Positions 40,633-49,394 of a stretch of DNA of 64,000 nt are shown here, piece after piece. This DNA comes from CAYTGR01 sp964437445. Lineage in GTDB: Bacteria > Chloroflexota > Anaerolineae > B4-G1 > SLSP01. Every line of letters begins with the position of its first letter. Position 1 is the stretch's first letter. The notes beneath the pieces are model-generated. The model was not told the DNA's origin and did no database searches. It saw only the letters and a list, made by a program, of their open reading frames with translations. The position numbers and the translations under genes were made by a program. The stretch covers positions 62,001-126,000 of the forward strand of contig CAYTGR010000005.1 of the NCBI GenBank assembly GCA_964437445.1, written 5' to 3'.

Positions 40633-41934
40633 TCACTTACCAAACACCGTCTTCAAGAACTCGAGAATCTCCTGCATGGGCAGGGGGTCAAGGTTGGGCT
40701 GGAGCAATTCCATACCATGCCCGCCGCCGGGGATTTCGATGGCGCGATAGTTTGCTCCGCCGACCGATTCGGCCTTTTTGCAGACGCCGATTTCATTCTC
40801 GTCAGCCAAACACCAGACATGCGCCGGGGGATTGCGTTCCCCCACCAATCTTTTCACAGCGCCGGAATAACTGGTGTCAGGCGCCCAGGGGTCTGCCAGG
40901 AAGTTACCCGGCGAGAGAGAAAGCGCGCCTGCGCAGCCAAGTTCGGCGCAGGCAATGACCGCTCCATCGGCGCCGATGCTCGCACCGATGAACACAATGC
41001 GGGACGAGGGGACGCCAGTCAGGTCGGAGATTTGTGATGGCAGCATCAACGAGTCGAAGAGCCAGGTCTCCGACATCGTGGGGAAGAACCACCCATCCGG
41101 CGGTTTGGCCGGGCAACCAACCGGAGCAGGCTGGCAGCCGCTATAGGTGATAAGCAGGACGTTATATGAGCGGCCCGCAGGCACAGGAGGAAACCAGGAG
41201 GGGTCCCAGTAAGGGTCCGAGCCTGGGTTGGGGTAGGGATTCTTCTGACCGCGGTTTTGCAGCCAGACAGCGACTTCGTTCCAGTCGGTCATATCCCCTC
41301 TGACCCAGTGGAGCAAAACCACCAGCGGGGCGTCCTCTGTTGCGGCGCGATAGTAGCGTCCATGAATTTCGGCGGCTTTTCCATGAAAGACCACTTCTTC
41401 TGGTTCGACCGGCGGGCCGGCTGACGTGGGGGTGAGGGTGGGCTCCGGGGTGGGCGTTTCGGTGGGGAGGGCGGCAACTTCAGCGACGAAACCGGCATCC
41501 CAATCCATCGCCGATTGCCCGGCGTTCAGAGAAATGAGCGCCGTCTTCCCGCTAGCCGGGTCGGGGTCGCTGTCGCGAGCGTCGTCGCCGCCCTTATCGG
41601 GCTGTGTCAGAACGTAGCCGGAAGGGGCAGCGAACTCCAGGGTGTAGTCACCCCCCTGCAGGCCCGAGAAGACGTAGCGGCCCTCGGCATCGCTGCGGGT
41701 TTCGGCGAGCATCTTCCCGCTGACATCATAAAGCCGCACGAGGACATCCGCCAGCCCTTCCTCGCCGGCATCCTGAATGCCATTGGCGTTGGCGTCGTGC
41801 CAGGTCAGGTCGCCCAGAGACGCAGAACCAACCGGCGTGAACGTTGGCGGCGGAGGCGTGGTATTCGTCGCTGGCTGACAGGCGGCAAGCGCCATCAAGA
41901 TAACAACCAACCCAATAAACCAACGAGCGCGCAT
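40633..41934 (-). CDS. Lipoprotein with SdrD-B-like domain fused to an alpha/beta-hydrolase-like domain
   Basis: The 433-residue protein has a lipobox-type signal (LMALAACQ). An SD-repeat B-like beta module follows (GDLTWHDANANGIQDAGEEGLADVLVRLYD), known from bacterial adhesins, then a Thr/Pro linker and a hydrolase-like domain with GASIGADGAV as the nucleophile elbow (Ser in GxSxG) and a late GGGHGMEL His. It is probably anchored at the cell surface with unknown substrate. The start at 41934 follows AAAGGAGG. It lies downstream of the tetR gene with a 14-bp palindrome between, so TetR control is plausible. Confidence 0.78.
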   Translation of the reverse strand: MRARWFIGLVVILMALAACQPATNTTPPPPTFTPVGSASLGDLTWHDANANGIQDAGEEGLADVLVRLYDVSGKMLAETRSDAEGRYVFSGLQGGDYTLEFAAPSGYVLTQPDKGGDDARDSDPDPASGKTALISLNAGQSAMDWDAGFVAEVAALPTETPTPEPTLTPTSAGPPVEPEEVVFHGKAAEIHGRYYRAATEDAPLVVLLHWVRGDMTDWNEVAVWLQNRGQKNPYPNPGSDPYWDPSWFPPVPAGRSYNVLLITYSGCQPAPVGCPAKPPDGWFFPTMSETWLFDSLMLPSQISDLTGVPSSRIVFIGASIGADGAVIACAELGCAGALSLSPGNFLADPWAPDTSYSGAVKRLVGERNPPAHVWCLADENEIGVCKKAESVGGANYRAIEIPGGGHGMELLQPNLDPLPMQEILEFLKTVFGK

Positions 41935-41980
41935 AGGTCCTCCTTTCCTCAGGTTTACAGGAAATCTACAGGAACTCGAG

Positions 41981-42069
41981 TTTAGACAAAACGCAATTTT
42001 CCCGTATATCTGGCGGGTGATAGCCATGCAAAACCACCATATATGGTGTCAAAACCAATTTTGTCTAAA
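41981..42069. promoter_or_regulatory. Candidate operator region between tetR and the hydrolase gene
   Basis: CACCATATATGGTG (42035-42048) is a perfect palindrome abutting a minus-strand TTGACA (42052-42047). It is nested inside wider inverted repeats TTTAGACAAAA (41981-41991) and TTTTGTCTAAA (42059-42069). Confidence 0.5.
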
Positions 42070-42094
42070 TACGAGCAGGAAATAATATGGAAAA

Positions 42095-42688
42095 TTACAC
42101 CGCCAATCCCTCAAACAGCAACCCCAATGCCTGGCGTATCCGTTCGCGCCGCGTTTCCTCGTTCGTCTCCGCAAACAAGCGCGGCAGGGTTTCGAGCAGG
42201 CCATTGTAGAGCGAGAGCAAGGTCAGCGCCATGCTTTCAGGCGCAGCCGGGCGCAGTTCGCCTTCGGCGATGCCGCGCGCGATGAGCGGCAGGAGCAGAT
42301 TCAAATACTGGCGCTCCAATTCATGCACGCGCTCGCGCAAATGCGGGTGACGTTCCGCCACAGCGCGCAATTCCAGCCCGGCGTTCAGGAAACGCATTTC
42401 GGCCAGCAAGCCCCGCTCAAAATACTCCCCCAAGCGCCCACGAACGCTCCCCCCGCGCTGAAACGATTGCGCAGTGGCCTGTAAATCGGTGGAAAAGAGC
42501 TGATCAAGCAGCGCATCGAGCAGAGCGTCTTTGTCGGCGAAGTAGTGATACAGAATCCCCACACTCAGGCCAGCTTCGGCGGCAATGTCTTTCATGCGGG
42601 TTTGAGCAAAGCCCTGGCGGTCGAAAACGTGCAAGGCAGCTTCGAGAATTTGCACCTTTCGCTGTTGGCTGACATCCGGGCGTGGCAT
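42095..42688 (-). CDS. TetR/AcrR-family transcriptional repressor
   Basis: The 197-residue regulator has the TetR N-terminal helix-turn-helix (ILEAALHVFDRQGFAQTRMKDIAAEAGLSVGILYHYFADKDALLDAL). The helical ligand-binding domain has no recognised specificity. It starts 12 nt from an 18-bp inverted repeat overlapping a consensus promoter, a classic autorepression layout. It lies between a GH5-like lipoprotein and a hydrolase lipoprotein on the same strand, which it probably regulates. Confidence 0.9.
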   Translation of the reverse strand: MPRPDVSQQRKVQILEAALHVFDRQGFAQTRMKDIAAEAGLSVGILYHYFADKDALLDALLDQLFSTDLQATAQSFQRGGSVRGRLGEYFERGLLAEMRFLNAGLELRAVAERHPHLRERVHELERQYLNLLLPLIARGIAEGELRPAAPESMALTLLSLYNGLLETLPRLFAETNEETRRERIRQALGLLFEGLAV

Positions 42689-42700
42689 AGGGCCTCAATA

Positions 42701-42745
42701 ATTGAATTTGAATTCAATTATACGCGCTTTCTCAGACGCTGTCAA
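42701..42745 (-). promoter_or_regulatory. Consensus promoter with overlapping operator for tetR
   Basis: On the minus strand TTGACA (42745-42740) and TATAAT (42722-42717) are separated by 17 nt, a full consensus match. The -35 box lies inside the 3' end of the GH5-like gene. ATTGAATT-TG-AATTCAAT (42701-42718) is an inverted repeat covering the -10 edge and predicted start site. Confidence 0.85.
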
Positions 42746-44150
42746 GCCCACTTACAATTTTGCGGAGCAGAGAATAGGCGGGCAGAGGAAGGGGCGAAGG
42801 CGTAGGGGAAGGCGCGGCAGAGGGTTGGGGAGGAGGCGCGTTTGGCGCGGCGCCGCTCACCCCGCCGGACGGACGAATCGTGTTGCGCGCCCACGCTTCC
42901 CGAATGACCCGCCACAGGTCGTTTTCGACTTCGGTGAAGTTGGCCGGGTCGGAGCCGAAGGGATAGTACATCGCCCGGTCGCCCCAGGTGTACCAGGGTT
43001 CGTAAGTCGGCTCCCAGACCCACAGGGCGTGATTGAGGCCGTGCGCCTCGAACCAGGCAATCTCATCGCGCAGGAAGTCCGCCGCGCCGGGCGCCCAGCG
43101 CACCACCCCGAACTCATTGACCGCCACCGGCGCGCCCGTCCGCTGACGAAATTCCTCCAGCGGGGCGAGATACGCTTCCAGCCAGGCGCGGTCGAAGCGG
43201 TCGGGCTGGCCGTCCCAGGTGATGTCGAACTCGCCGGGGTAGGGTTTCTCTTCCTCCGGCTGCTGGTGGGTGTAGAGGAACGGCCCGTACTGATGGGCAG
43301 CATAGACGATGCGCTCCGCCTGCACCGGTTCAAGGTACGGCAGCCAGGGGACGCTGCCCCAGCCCATCGGGTTGACCAGAATCGGGGTTTCGGCGTCCAC
43401 TTCGCGGATGGCGGCTACCAGGCGCGGGTAGAACTGATTCCAGTCGTAGAGCGTGCCGGCGTAGCGCGGGTAGAACTCCGCCGGGTCGTAAATCTCCAGC
43501 ATGACTTCATCGGCGTTCGGCTCCACCATCAGGTCGTAGCCGACAACCACCGGATGGCCACGATAGCGTTCGGCAGTGGCGCGCCACATCTCCACCCAGG
43601 CGTCCTGCGCGGCCTGCTCGGTCCAGACGGTTTCGATGAGCAGGGCGGAGTCGAACCAGTCGCCGGCGCCGTCGCGGTAGAAGGTGAAGTCGCTGCGCCC
43701 CGGCCCGGTGCGGAAGGAGATGACGGCGTATAGCCCGGCGCGCCCGGCCATTTCGAGCAGCGAGTCGAGGTTGGCCTGCGCGCCCTCGTCCAGGACGTAG
43801 GGCGGACGTTCGGTGAACAGGCCGGGGATGGAGAGATTGACGTAATTGGCGCCCGCCGCCGCCAGACGGTCGAAATCGGATTGGGCATAGGGGGGACCGA
43901 TGTAACCGTCGCCGAGCAGGCCGCCGTCCAGGTCGGGGACGCGGATGCGCTGCCAGAGGTTCGCCCCGCGCAGCTGCGTCCCGTTCGTCCAGAGCGACCA
44001 TTTGTCGAGGGCAGGCGTGGGGGCCAGGGTGAATGTGAGGGGGGTGCTGGTGAACGTCGGGGGCGGGGCGGACGGAGGCTGCGTCGGCGCGGGCTGGCAG
44101 GCGAAGAGGAGAAAAGATAGAAAAAAGACGAAAGAAAGGATTCGTTTCAT
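42732..44150 (-). CDS. GH5-like glycoside hydrolase lipoprotein
   Basis: The 472-residue protein has a lipobox signal (SFLLFACQP, Cys18), a Pro/Thr linker and a TIM-barrel domain resembling GH5 glycosidases. The likely acid/base Glu is in GYDLMVEPN and the nucleophile Glu in VAVNEFGV. The C-terminal tail is Pro/Ser rich. It probably acts on polysaccharide outside the membrane. GAGGAG precedes the ATG. It is the first gene of the minus-strand block, whose upstream edge abuts the alaX-L fragment. Confidence 0.8.
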   Translation of the reverse strand: MKRILSFVFFLSFLLFACQPAPTQPPSAPPPTFTSTPLTFTLAPTPALDKWSLWTNGTQLRGANLWQRIRVPDLDGGLLGDGYIGPPYAQSDFDRLAAAGANYVNLSIPGLFTERPPYVLDEGAQANLDSLLEMAGRAGLYAVISFRTGPGRSDFTFYRDGAGDWFDSALLIETVWTEQAAQDAWVEMWRATAERYRGHPVVVGYDLMVEPNADEVMLEIYDPAEFYPRYAGTLYDWNQFYPRLVAAIREVDAETPILVNPMGWGSVPWLPYLEPVQAERIVYAAHQYGPFLYTHQQPEEEKPYPGEFDITWDGQPDRFDRAWLEAYLAPLEEFRQRTGAPVAVNEFGVVRWAPGAADFLRDEIAWFEAHGLNHALWVWEPTYEPWYTWGDRAMYYPFGSDPANFTEVENDLWRVIREAWARNTIRPSGGVSGAAPNAPPPQPSAAPSPTPSPLPLPAYSLLRKIVSGLDSV

Positions 44151-44221
44151 AGCCGCTCCTCGAGAATGGTTCAGAAGAAAGAGTCTCGGAAGGGGCGATT
44201 TTCTCGCCTTTCGCTATGGTA

Positions 44222-44381
44222 AAAGCGCCAGCCAGCCGTGGACGCCGCGGCACTGCTGCGTCGGGCCTTAACCCGGTTGGGAGGAAAAGGCGGCGGCACG
44301 TCCAGCCTGGCCCAGGGCGGCGGGCCGATTGCTCCGCCGGCAGCCATTCAGGCCGCCCTCCAGGAAGCGCTGAGCGGTTGA
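44222..44381 (+). pseudogene. 3' fragment of an alaX-L (or alaS) gene: DHHA1 tail only
   Basis: From 44238 to the TGA at 44379-44381 the frame reads VDAAALLRRAL, then LGGKGGGTSSLAQGGG, matching the end of the intact AlaX-L at 39222-40442 (VDAAVLLRQAL, GGKGGGTPALAQGG) at most positions. A stop at 44219-44221 and the divergent GH5-like gene cut it off at the left. It has no start region and is only about 50 codons long. The DNA is clearly diverged from the intact gene, so it is not a recent duplicate. A strong hairpin follows it. Confidence 0.8.
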
Positions 44382-44400
44382 GCATCAACCAACCCAACAG

Positions 44401-44440
44401 CAGGTCCCCGGTCCGAATTTGTCGGATCGGGGACCTGTTT
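44401..44440 (+). terminator. Terminator after the alaX-L fragment
   Basis: A 16-bp stem (44401-44416 with 44422-44437, one G-U pair) has a 5-nt loop and TTT at 44438-44440. It looks like the original terminator of the truncated gene. Confidence 0.65.
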
Positions 44441-44468
44441 CAAATACCGGCGATTTCGCCCCTGGTGT

Positions 44469-45566
44469 CTAATCCCCACCGGCCTCTTGCACCTGCAGCT
44501 GCCCGATAGCCAGCCCCAGGTCCAGGTCTACCCGATTGTCGGCCTTCTCGTAATCAGGCGAAACAAAAACGTTATCGCCCTCATGGAGATAGCTGGCCGG
44601 CATGAGCCGCTCGCCTAACAAGAAATTGGCATGGATGCGCACAGCCATCCCGGCCGGCACGACCACGGTAATCTGCCCAATTGCCCCCTTGATCGCCCCG
44701 TTGAATTGCCCTTTGGCCGGCAAGCGCACGAATGTCTGGCCCACCGCCGTGTTGACGTCCAAAGACTGTAGATTCAGTCCTTTCAAGTCCAGGTCAGCCT
44801 GCCCTGCCCCCATGCTGATCGCCAGGTCTAAGGGGATCGCTGGCGTGAGACCTAAGTTCCAGGTTGGGGAATCAGGCGTCTCCCCCCAATCCGGCACATA
44901 GACAACCCCGGTGCTCCGTAGGGTAAAGTGGGCCTCGCCATTCTCGCTGCGGGCCTCGCGGGTGAACCGTTCACCCCGGCTCGGACGCACCACGCCTTCA
45001 ACCAGCTGCTCAGAGTCGGTCAGCGCTTTAACCTGCAAAGCAGCGCCAGCCGGTGCCAGCGTGATCTGAGCGGTCTTCGCTTCGCCCCGCGCCTGGCTGA
45101 TCTCGTCGCTCTCCAACGGCTGCCCAAACTGGACATTGACACCGTTCAGATAGAGTGCCCCGACCACCACGCCGACGACCAACAGTGCCGCCACCACCTC
45201 ACCGAGCTTGGAACGGTGACCAAAGACCAGTTCCAGGCCAATGGCAATCAGGATAATCGGCCATAGCCGGAACAAGGTCCACCAGATATCCCACGAGAGC
45301 ATCCCCAGCGTGTTTAACAGCAGAATCGCGCCGAGGCTAATAGAGAACGCCGGGCCGACCAGTTTGCCATTGCGGATCAGATCGTCCAATCCACCGGCGA
45401 TGATCAGCACCGGCCAGAAGCGCCAGAATAGCTCCCAGCCGCTCCAGGGTAAAAGATGCAGATTATCCAGCAGAAAGATGAGGCCAATGGCGATCAACAA
45501 CAATGGCCCAACGATACCGCGCCTCCGCCACAAAGGGTCTCGCCCTGCGCGCGTTTCCTCGTCCAT
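44469..45566 (-). CDS. LiaF-like membrane protein (DUF5668 plus LiaF C-terminal fold)
   Basis: The 365-residue protein has four hydrophobic helices in its first 140 residues, in two LiaI-like repeats (GPLLLIAIGLIFLLDN, PIILIAIGLELVFGH), followed by a beta-rich C-terminal domain (MGAGQADLDLKGLNLQSLDVNTAVGQ) like the LiaF/DUF2154 adhesin fold. Such proteins tune envelope-stress signalling. GGAGG precedes the ATG at 45566. It follows the PspC gene by about 34 nt on the same strand; the pair is probably one operon. No LiaRS pair is in the window. Confidence 0.82.
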   Translation of the reverse strand: MDEETRAGRDPLWRRRGIVGPLLLIAIGLIFLLDNLHLLPWSGWELFWRFWPVLIIAGGLDDLIRNGKLVGPAFSISLGAILLLNTLGMLSWDIWWTLFRLWPIILIAIGLELVFGHRSKLGEVVAALLVVGVVVGALYLNGVNVQFGQPLESDEISQARGEAKTAQITLAPAGAALQVKALTDSEQLVEGVVRPSRGERFTREARSENGEAHFTLRSTGVVYVPDWGETPDSPTWNLGLTPAIPLDLAISMGAGQADLDLKGLNLQSLDVNTAVGQTFVRLPAKGQFNGAIKGAIGQITVVVPAGMAVRIHANFLLGERLMPASYLHEGDNVFVSPDYEKADNRVDLDLGLAIGQLQVQEAGGD

Positions 45567-45600
45567 GCTTGCCTCCTTCAAATGCAGTCCACCCCATCGC

Positions 45601-46026
45601 TCACGCTACCGGGCGTCGCAACAACAAAGCCAGCCCGCCAACGATCAACAGCACCGGCCATATTACTTCAAAGTCCAACCAGTGCAACCAGGGGAAAAAA
45701 TTCCGTGCCAGGAAATAAGCCCCCAGCAAAACCAGCGCGATCCCGGCATACAACCCGGCCTGGGGATGAGGAGTATGGAAAGACGCGCGTAGCTCCTCAC
45801 CCACGGCATGGGCGTTATCGGCCAGGGTTGAACCCTCAGCCGCCCCTTCTTCCGGGACAATAATCCACAGCAAGAAGTAAATGAACAGCCCCATTCCATC
45901 TCCTAAGGTCAACAGGATGAAAAAGAGCCGTACAAACGTGGGATCAATCCCCAAATAACGCCCCAGCCCGCCACAGACACCACCGAGGACCCGGTCGGTC
46001 CGGCTACGATACAGTCTGGTACTCAT
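45601..46026 (-). CDS. pspC: PspC-domain envelope stress protein
   Basis: The 141-residue protein opens with the PspC domain (RLYRSRTDRVLGGVCGGLGRYLGIDPTFVRLFF), continues to a membrane helix ending LLWIIVPEE, and has a second hydrophobic pair (LVLLGAYFLARNF, VIWPVLLIVGGLALLL). Family members sense membrane stress. AAGGAG precedes the ATG at 46026. The downstream LiaF-like gene supports a shared envelope role. Confidence 0.9.
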   Translation of the reverse strand: MSTRLYRSRTDRVLGGVCGGLGRYLGIDPTFVRLFFILLTLGDGMGLFIYFLLWIIVPEEGAAEGSTLADNAHAVGEELRASFHTPHPQAGLYAGIALVLLGAYFLARNFFPWLHWLDFEVIWPVLLIVGGLALLLRRPVA

Positions 46027-46121
46027 TTTAGACTCCTTGATTCACAGGTTAAGTGCAGTTCAGATGCTCGCCGCACTATTCATTAATACGGACACTTGTC
46101 AGGGAAGTTGCACTGCAAACA

Positions 46122-46151
46122 AGAGAGGTGGCTTCCAAGAGCCACCTCTCT
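46122..46151 (-). terminator. Hairpin terminator of the LysM protein gene
   Basis: A perfect 12-bp stem (AGAGAGGTGGCT, 46122-46133, with 46140-46151) has a 6-nt loop. On the minus strand it is followed by TTGTTTGC, a weak U tract. Confidence 0.65.
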
Positions 46152-46192
46152 GCTTATTTCTTAAGAAGATTAAGAAGATAAAGAAGCTTGTG

Positions 46193-47758
46193 TCAACGCT
46201 TACGCAGCAACAACCCTGCCACGAAAGCACCCGCGACCAGGATCACTCCGCCCGCCACCAGCAAAGCGGTACGCGGCGAGCCGCTACTGGCAGCAGGAGT
46301 GGCCGTCGCCTCTGGCGCCTCAGGCGTGGCGACGACGGTAGAAACCGCCGTCCGCGTGATCCCTAAAGCCACCGGGATCGGTTCCCCAGGGCCGACCACA
46401 ACGGTAACCTCACCGGTGCCACCGGTTTCATAGCCCGGCGGGGGCTGCACTCCTACCCGGTACTGTCCGGCCGGCAGCGCCGAGAAGCAATAGGGTTCCT
46501 TTAAACCGTCGGTGGTATAAGACGGAAGCGCGGTACCGTCCGCAGTCACCACAGAGACCACCGCATTGGGCACCAGCTCTTCAGTCTCAGCCTGGCGTTT
46601 GGTATCTGCATTGCGTTCGTGATAGACCAGAACACAGAGTCCCCCCGGTGACGGCGTAACGGTGGGTGGGAGCACGGTCGGCATGGGGGTCGGTGACGGG
46701 GTCGGCGTAGGTGTCGCCGCCGGAATAGAGATCACCAGCTCCTGGCCCACAAAGATCTGGCTGGGATCGGTCAGGTTGTTCAGTCTGACAATCTGGTCCA
46801 CCGTGACCTGATATTGAGTCGCCAGCGCCCCCAGCGTATCCCCGAGCTGCACCACATGCACGATTGCGCCGTCAGGCCGGGGGGTCGGCGTCGGTCGAGG
46901 TGTCGCAGTGGGTCCACGGGTTGGTGTCGGGCCAGACGTGGGTGTAGGACCGGCCGTGACAGCGGGCGGGAGCGTCGGTGCCGTGGCCGGCAAAGAGCCC
47001 ACCACCAGGCTGGCATCGTCAATGTAAACATCATTATTAAGCCGGAAAAAATTATCGGTCCAATCGGCCCAGGAATACGTAAAGACCGTCACTGTGCTGG
47101 CCTGGGCCACTGCCTGGACCTGGAAAAGCGTCCATTGGTCATAGGCGTTGATCTCCGGCGACCAGACAATATTGGGCGACCAGGGGTCCGTCCCACCGTA
47201 AGGGTCAATCCCAACCTTCGTGTGCATCGGAGCGGGATTGTTAGACCCTGAACCGGTAGGGCATTCATTCCACTTATCACGGGGTGGCATACAGGACCAC
47301 GTTTGCATGTAAGCTGAGAAAACCAGTGAAGTTCCAGGCTTGATATTGCCGACCTGTTGATATAATCCAGCTTCATGCTGACCAGCAAATGTAAAATACT
47401 TTTGCGAAAGGCTACCGCCGTGAACGCGATAGGAGAATTCCGTCACGCTGACCCCCCGGAACTCCGGGCGCCGCCAGTAGCTGCAGCTAGTCGTATCCGC
47501 ACCGCAACTGACGGGGATCTTGGCCTTGGCGGGCGGATTGTCCACATAAAAAGCGCGCCACCCCGGTGCGATCTGGACCTCTGGGATACCATCCTGGAAA
47601 GGCCAGGCCTGCCCGGCTCCCGCCTCAAAATCACCATTGGTCAACAGGTTGACCCCTGGCTGCTGCGCGGCTACCCGAGGCGTCCCTGCCGCTCCCCAAA
47701 GTGGAACAATTGTTAATGTTAAAAGGGCCAGAAGAAACACCACACGTTTGGAAAACAT
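46193..47758 (-). CDS. Secreted LysM protein with N-terminal jelly-roll-like module and C-terminal membrane anchor
   Basis: The 521-residue protein has a signal peptide (ending near TPRVAAQ), then a module of about 220 residues beginning NLLTNGDFEAG and containing NIVWSPE and a paired-Cys segment. A Pro/Thr linker leads to a LysM domain (VVQLGDTLGALATQYQVTVDQIVRLNN), an SpaA/Cna-like beta module (PNAVVSVVTADG) and a final helix with LLLRKR. LysM suggests glycan binding. The ATG at 47758 is favoured by AAGGATGG. The next gene upstream encodes a shorter protein with the same N-terminal module. Confidence 0.78.
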   Translation of the reverse strand: MFSKRVVFLLALLTLTIVPLWGAAGTPRVAAQQPGVNLLTNGDFEAGAGQAWPFQDGIPEVQIAPGWRAFYVDNPPAKAKIPVSCGADTTSCSYWRRPEFRGVSVTEFSYRVHGGSLSQKYFTFAGQHEAGLYQQVGNIKPGTSLVFSAYMQTWSCMPPRDKWNECPTGSGSNNPAPMHTKVGIDPYGGTDPWSPNIVWSPEINAYDQWTLFQVQAVAQASTVTVFTYSWADWTDNFFRLNNDVYIDDASLVVGSLPATAPTLPPAVTAGPTPTSGPTPTRGPTATPRPTPTPRPDGAIVHVVQLGDTLGALATQYQVTVDQIVRLNNLTDPSQIFVGQELVISIPAATPTPTPSPTPMPTVLPPTVTPSPGGLCVLVYHERNADTKRQAETEELVPNAVVSVVTADGTALPSYTTDGLKEPYCFSALPAGQYRVGVQPPPGYETGGTGEVTVVVGPGEPIPVALGITRTAVSTVVATPEAPEATATPAASSGSPRTALLVAGGVILVAGAFVAGLLLRKR

Positions 47759-47995
47759 AGATACCATCCTTCTTTTCCTTAACTTAGAATATCACTGCCA
47801 TTCAGCAATATCCTCATATTAGGGAGATTTATATTTAATGCAACCCAGGTCGGCACAGAGCTTCAGCCTAAACGCAGTCAGGGAGCTCGTTAGCAACGAC
47901 GACCCTCGCCACGTGGCGTAAATTTTACAACGCAGCCAGTGCAGGCCAAGCTGTGCTCACTATAACAAGGTTTCATTAAAGGAGTGACCGGCTCA

Positions 47996-49180
47996 CTAGG
48001 GTTGAGGCAAGGCGGCTTCCAACGGCGCAGAGACCTCGGTCACGCAGCCACCGGTCCAATAGCGCGCCGCAATCACCAGTTTGACTTTATCTCCAGCCTG
48101 CAAGTTGGTGATGACCGCCTGATGATTAACCGACCGGCTCAGGTCCACCGGCGTGGACAGTGCATAAGACTTGTAATTCCGCGCCACGATGGGGAAATAG
48201 GTTGTGTAAGAATAAGGGGTTGAGGTCGTGACCGTGCCGGCAGGGCTGATTTCATACCAGACCTGAGTCAGCGCCGGTACGGTAGTTTGCCAGGTCAGGG
48301 TGATGGCCGTGTTGCCTGTCACCACTGTCACATTCGTAATGGCGGCGGTAGGCACCCACGAAACCGGCACCGGCAACCGCTCCCCAGGGTAGGTGGTAGC
48401 GGTGATCAGCGTGGTCGCATCCCAGTAGGCCGATTGGGACGAGATATCGGCTGTGGCAGCCGTATAAGTCCATACGACGACGGTGTTGGTGAGTGCTTCC
48501 GCTACAACGCTCACCTTCCCCCAGGTAAGAGCCGGGATGTGAGTCTCTGGCGACCAGACAATGTTCGCTGGCAACGCTTCCGGCCCCGAAATGCCAGGAT
48601 CAGGACATTGAGTATGACCATCAGGAGGGCAATTGAAATTATCATACACTGGATCAGGACCCAGTAAGGGAAAAGAAAATTCTCCGGTTGGGTCAATCCC
48701 CACCTTTGAAGTGTAGGTGGTCGCGTCATTGCGGGCGTACGCTTCAAACTGATAAGGCACACAAGGCGTCACTTTGGCCGGTTGGAAAATGCCGGCCGTA
48801 AACGGCACCGCCGTCCACAAAATATACCCCTGGGAATGATTTCCCTGGTTGCTACAGCTGGTTTGAGCGGGATAGCAGGCATTGTGATGGGGATGACCGC
48901 CATCAATAAATTCTGGAATCCGATACGAGCCAGCCACAAACCACTCATACCACATCCCCGCCACGAAATGATTGGTCGGGCGAAAATAAAAGGGATGGGT
49001 ATCCATATTACCGTTGACCAACAAATTATCTGCCGCGGCGACCTGTTCGTGCGGGGGTATCTCTGAGACTGGGGCTGTAACCATTGACCGTCCGGCCACC
49101 GGCAAAACCCCTCCCTCTTGACTCAAAATCAATACGCTCAAGGCCACCATCACCACCAGAACACCAAACCAGCGTTTCAA
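47996..49180 (-). CDS. Secreted protein with the same NGDFE/IVWSPE module and a fibronectin-like domain
   Basis: The 394-residue protein has a signal-like N terminus (VLVVMVALSVLILSQ). Its main module shares landmarks with its neighbour (NLLVNGNMD against NLLTNGDFE; PANIVWSPETH against SPNIVWSPEIN; TVVVWTY against TVTVFTY), so the two are paralogous there. A fibronectin-III-like domain follows (TAITLTWQTTVPALTQVWYE) and contains YFPIVARNYKS. It has no LysM and no C-terminal anchor. The TTG at 49180, 5 nt after AAGGAGG, is the best start. It has its own strong promoter. Confidence 0.72.
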   Translation of the reverse strand: MKRWFGVLVVMVALSVLILSQEGGVLPVAGRSMVTAPVSEIPPHEQVAAADNLLVNGNMDTHPFYFRPTNHFVAGMWYEWFVAGSYRIPEFIDGGHPHHNACYPAQTSCSNQGNHSQGYILWTAVPFTAGIFQPAKVTPCVPYQFEAYARNDATTYTSKVGIDPTGEFSFPLLGPDPVYDNFNCPPDGHTQCPDPGISGPEALPANIVWSPETHIPALTWGKVSVVAEALTNTVVVWTYTAATADISSQSAYWDATTLITATTYPGERLPVPVSWVPTAAITNVTVVTGNTAITLTWQTTVPALTQVWYEISPAGTVTTSTPYSYTTYFPIVARNYKSYALSTPVDLSRSVNHQAVITNLQAGDKVKLVIAARYWTGGCVTEVSAPLEAALPQP

Positions 49181-49245
49181 ATTCTCCTCCTTAAAAGCAA
49201 AAAATCGCAAACCGATCCGGTGTAAATAAGAGGCACACGTATCCA

Positions 49246-49274
49246 ATCTTACCAGATTGCTCCTGAATGGTCAA
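49246..49274 (-). promoter_or_regulatory. Promoter of the secreted-protein gene at 47996-49180
   Basis: On the minus strand TTGACC (49274-49269) and TAAGAT (49251-49246) have a 17-nt spacer, with TGG directly before the -10 box (extended -10). Confidence 0.75.
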
Positions 49275-49322
49275 CCCCGCCGGGAGTTTCTTGATGATTT
49301 CTTGACCTCTCCTGCCGGACGC

Positions 49323-49350
49323 TTGACGTCGCTCCTGAATCTCTTAGAAT
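49323..49350 (+). promoter_or_regulatory. Promoter of the kdpD-like gene
   Basis: TTGACG at 49323-49328 and TAGAAT at 49345-49350 have a 16-nt spacer. It is divergent from the promoter at 49246. Confidence 0.6.
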
Positions 49351-49394
49351 AAGCCCATGGCCAACGGTAAACACAACTTGAAAGGTATAGCCTG

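Noticed and set aside
41981..42069. Terminal inverted repeats of a small mobile element
   Set aside because: The TTTAGACAAAA arms are only 67 nt apart, enclose no gene and show no target duplication; an operator region is simpler.
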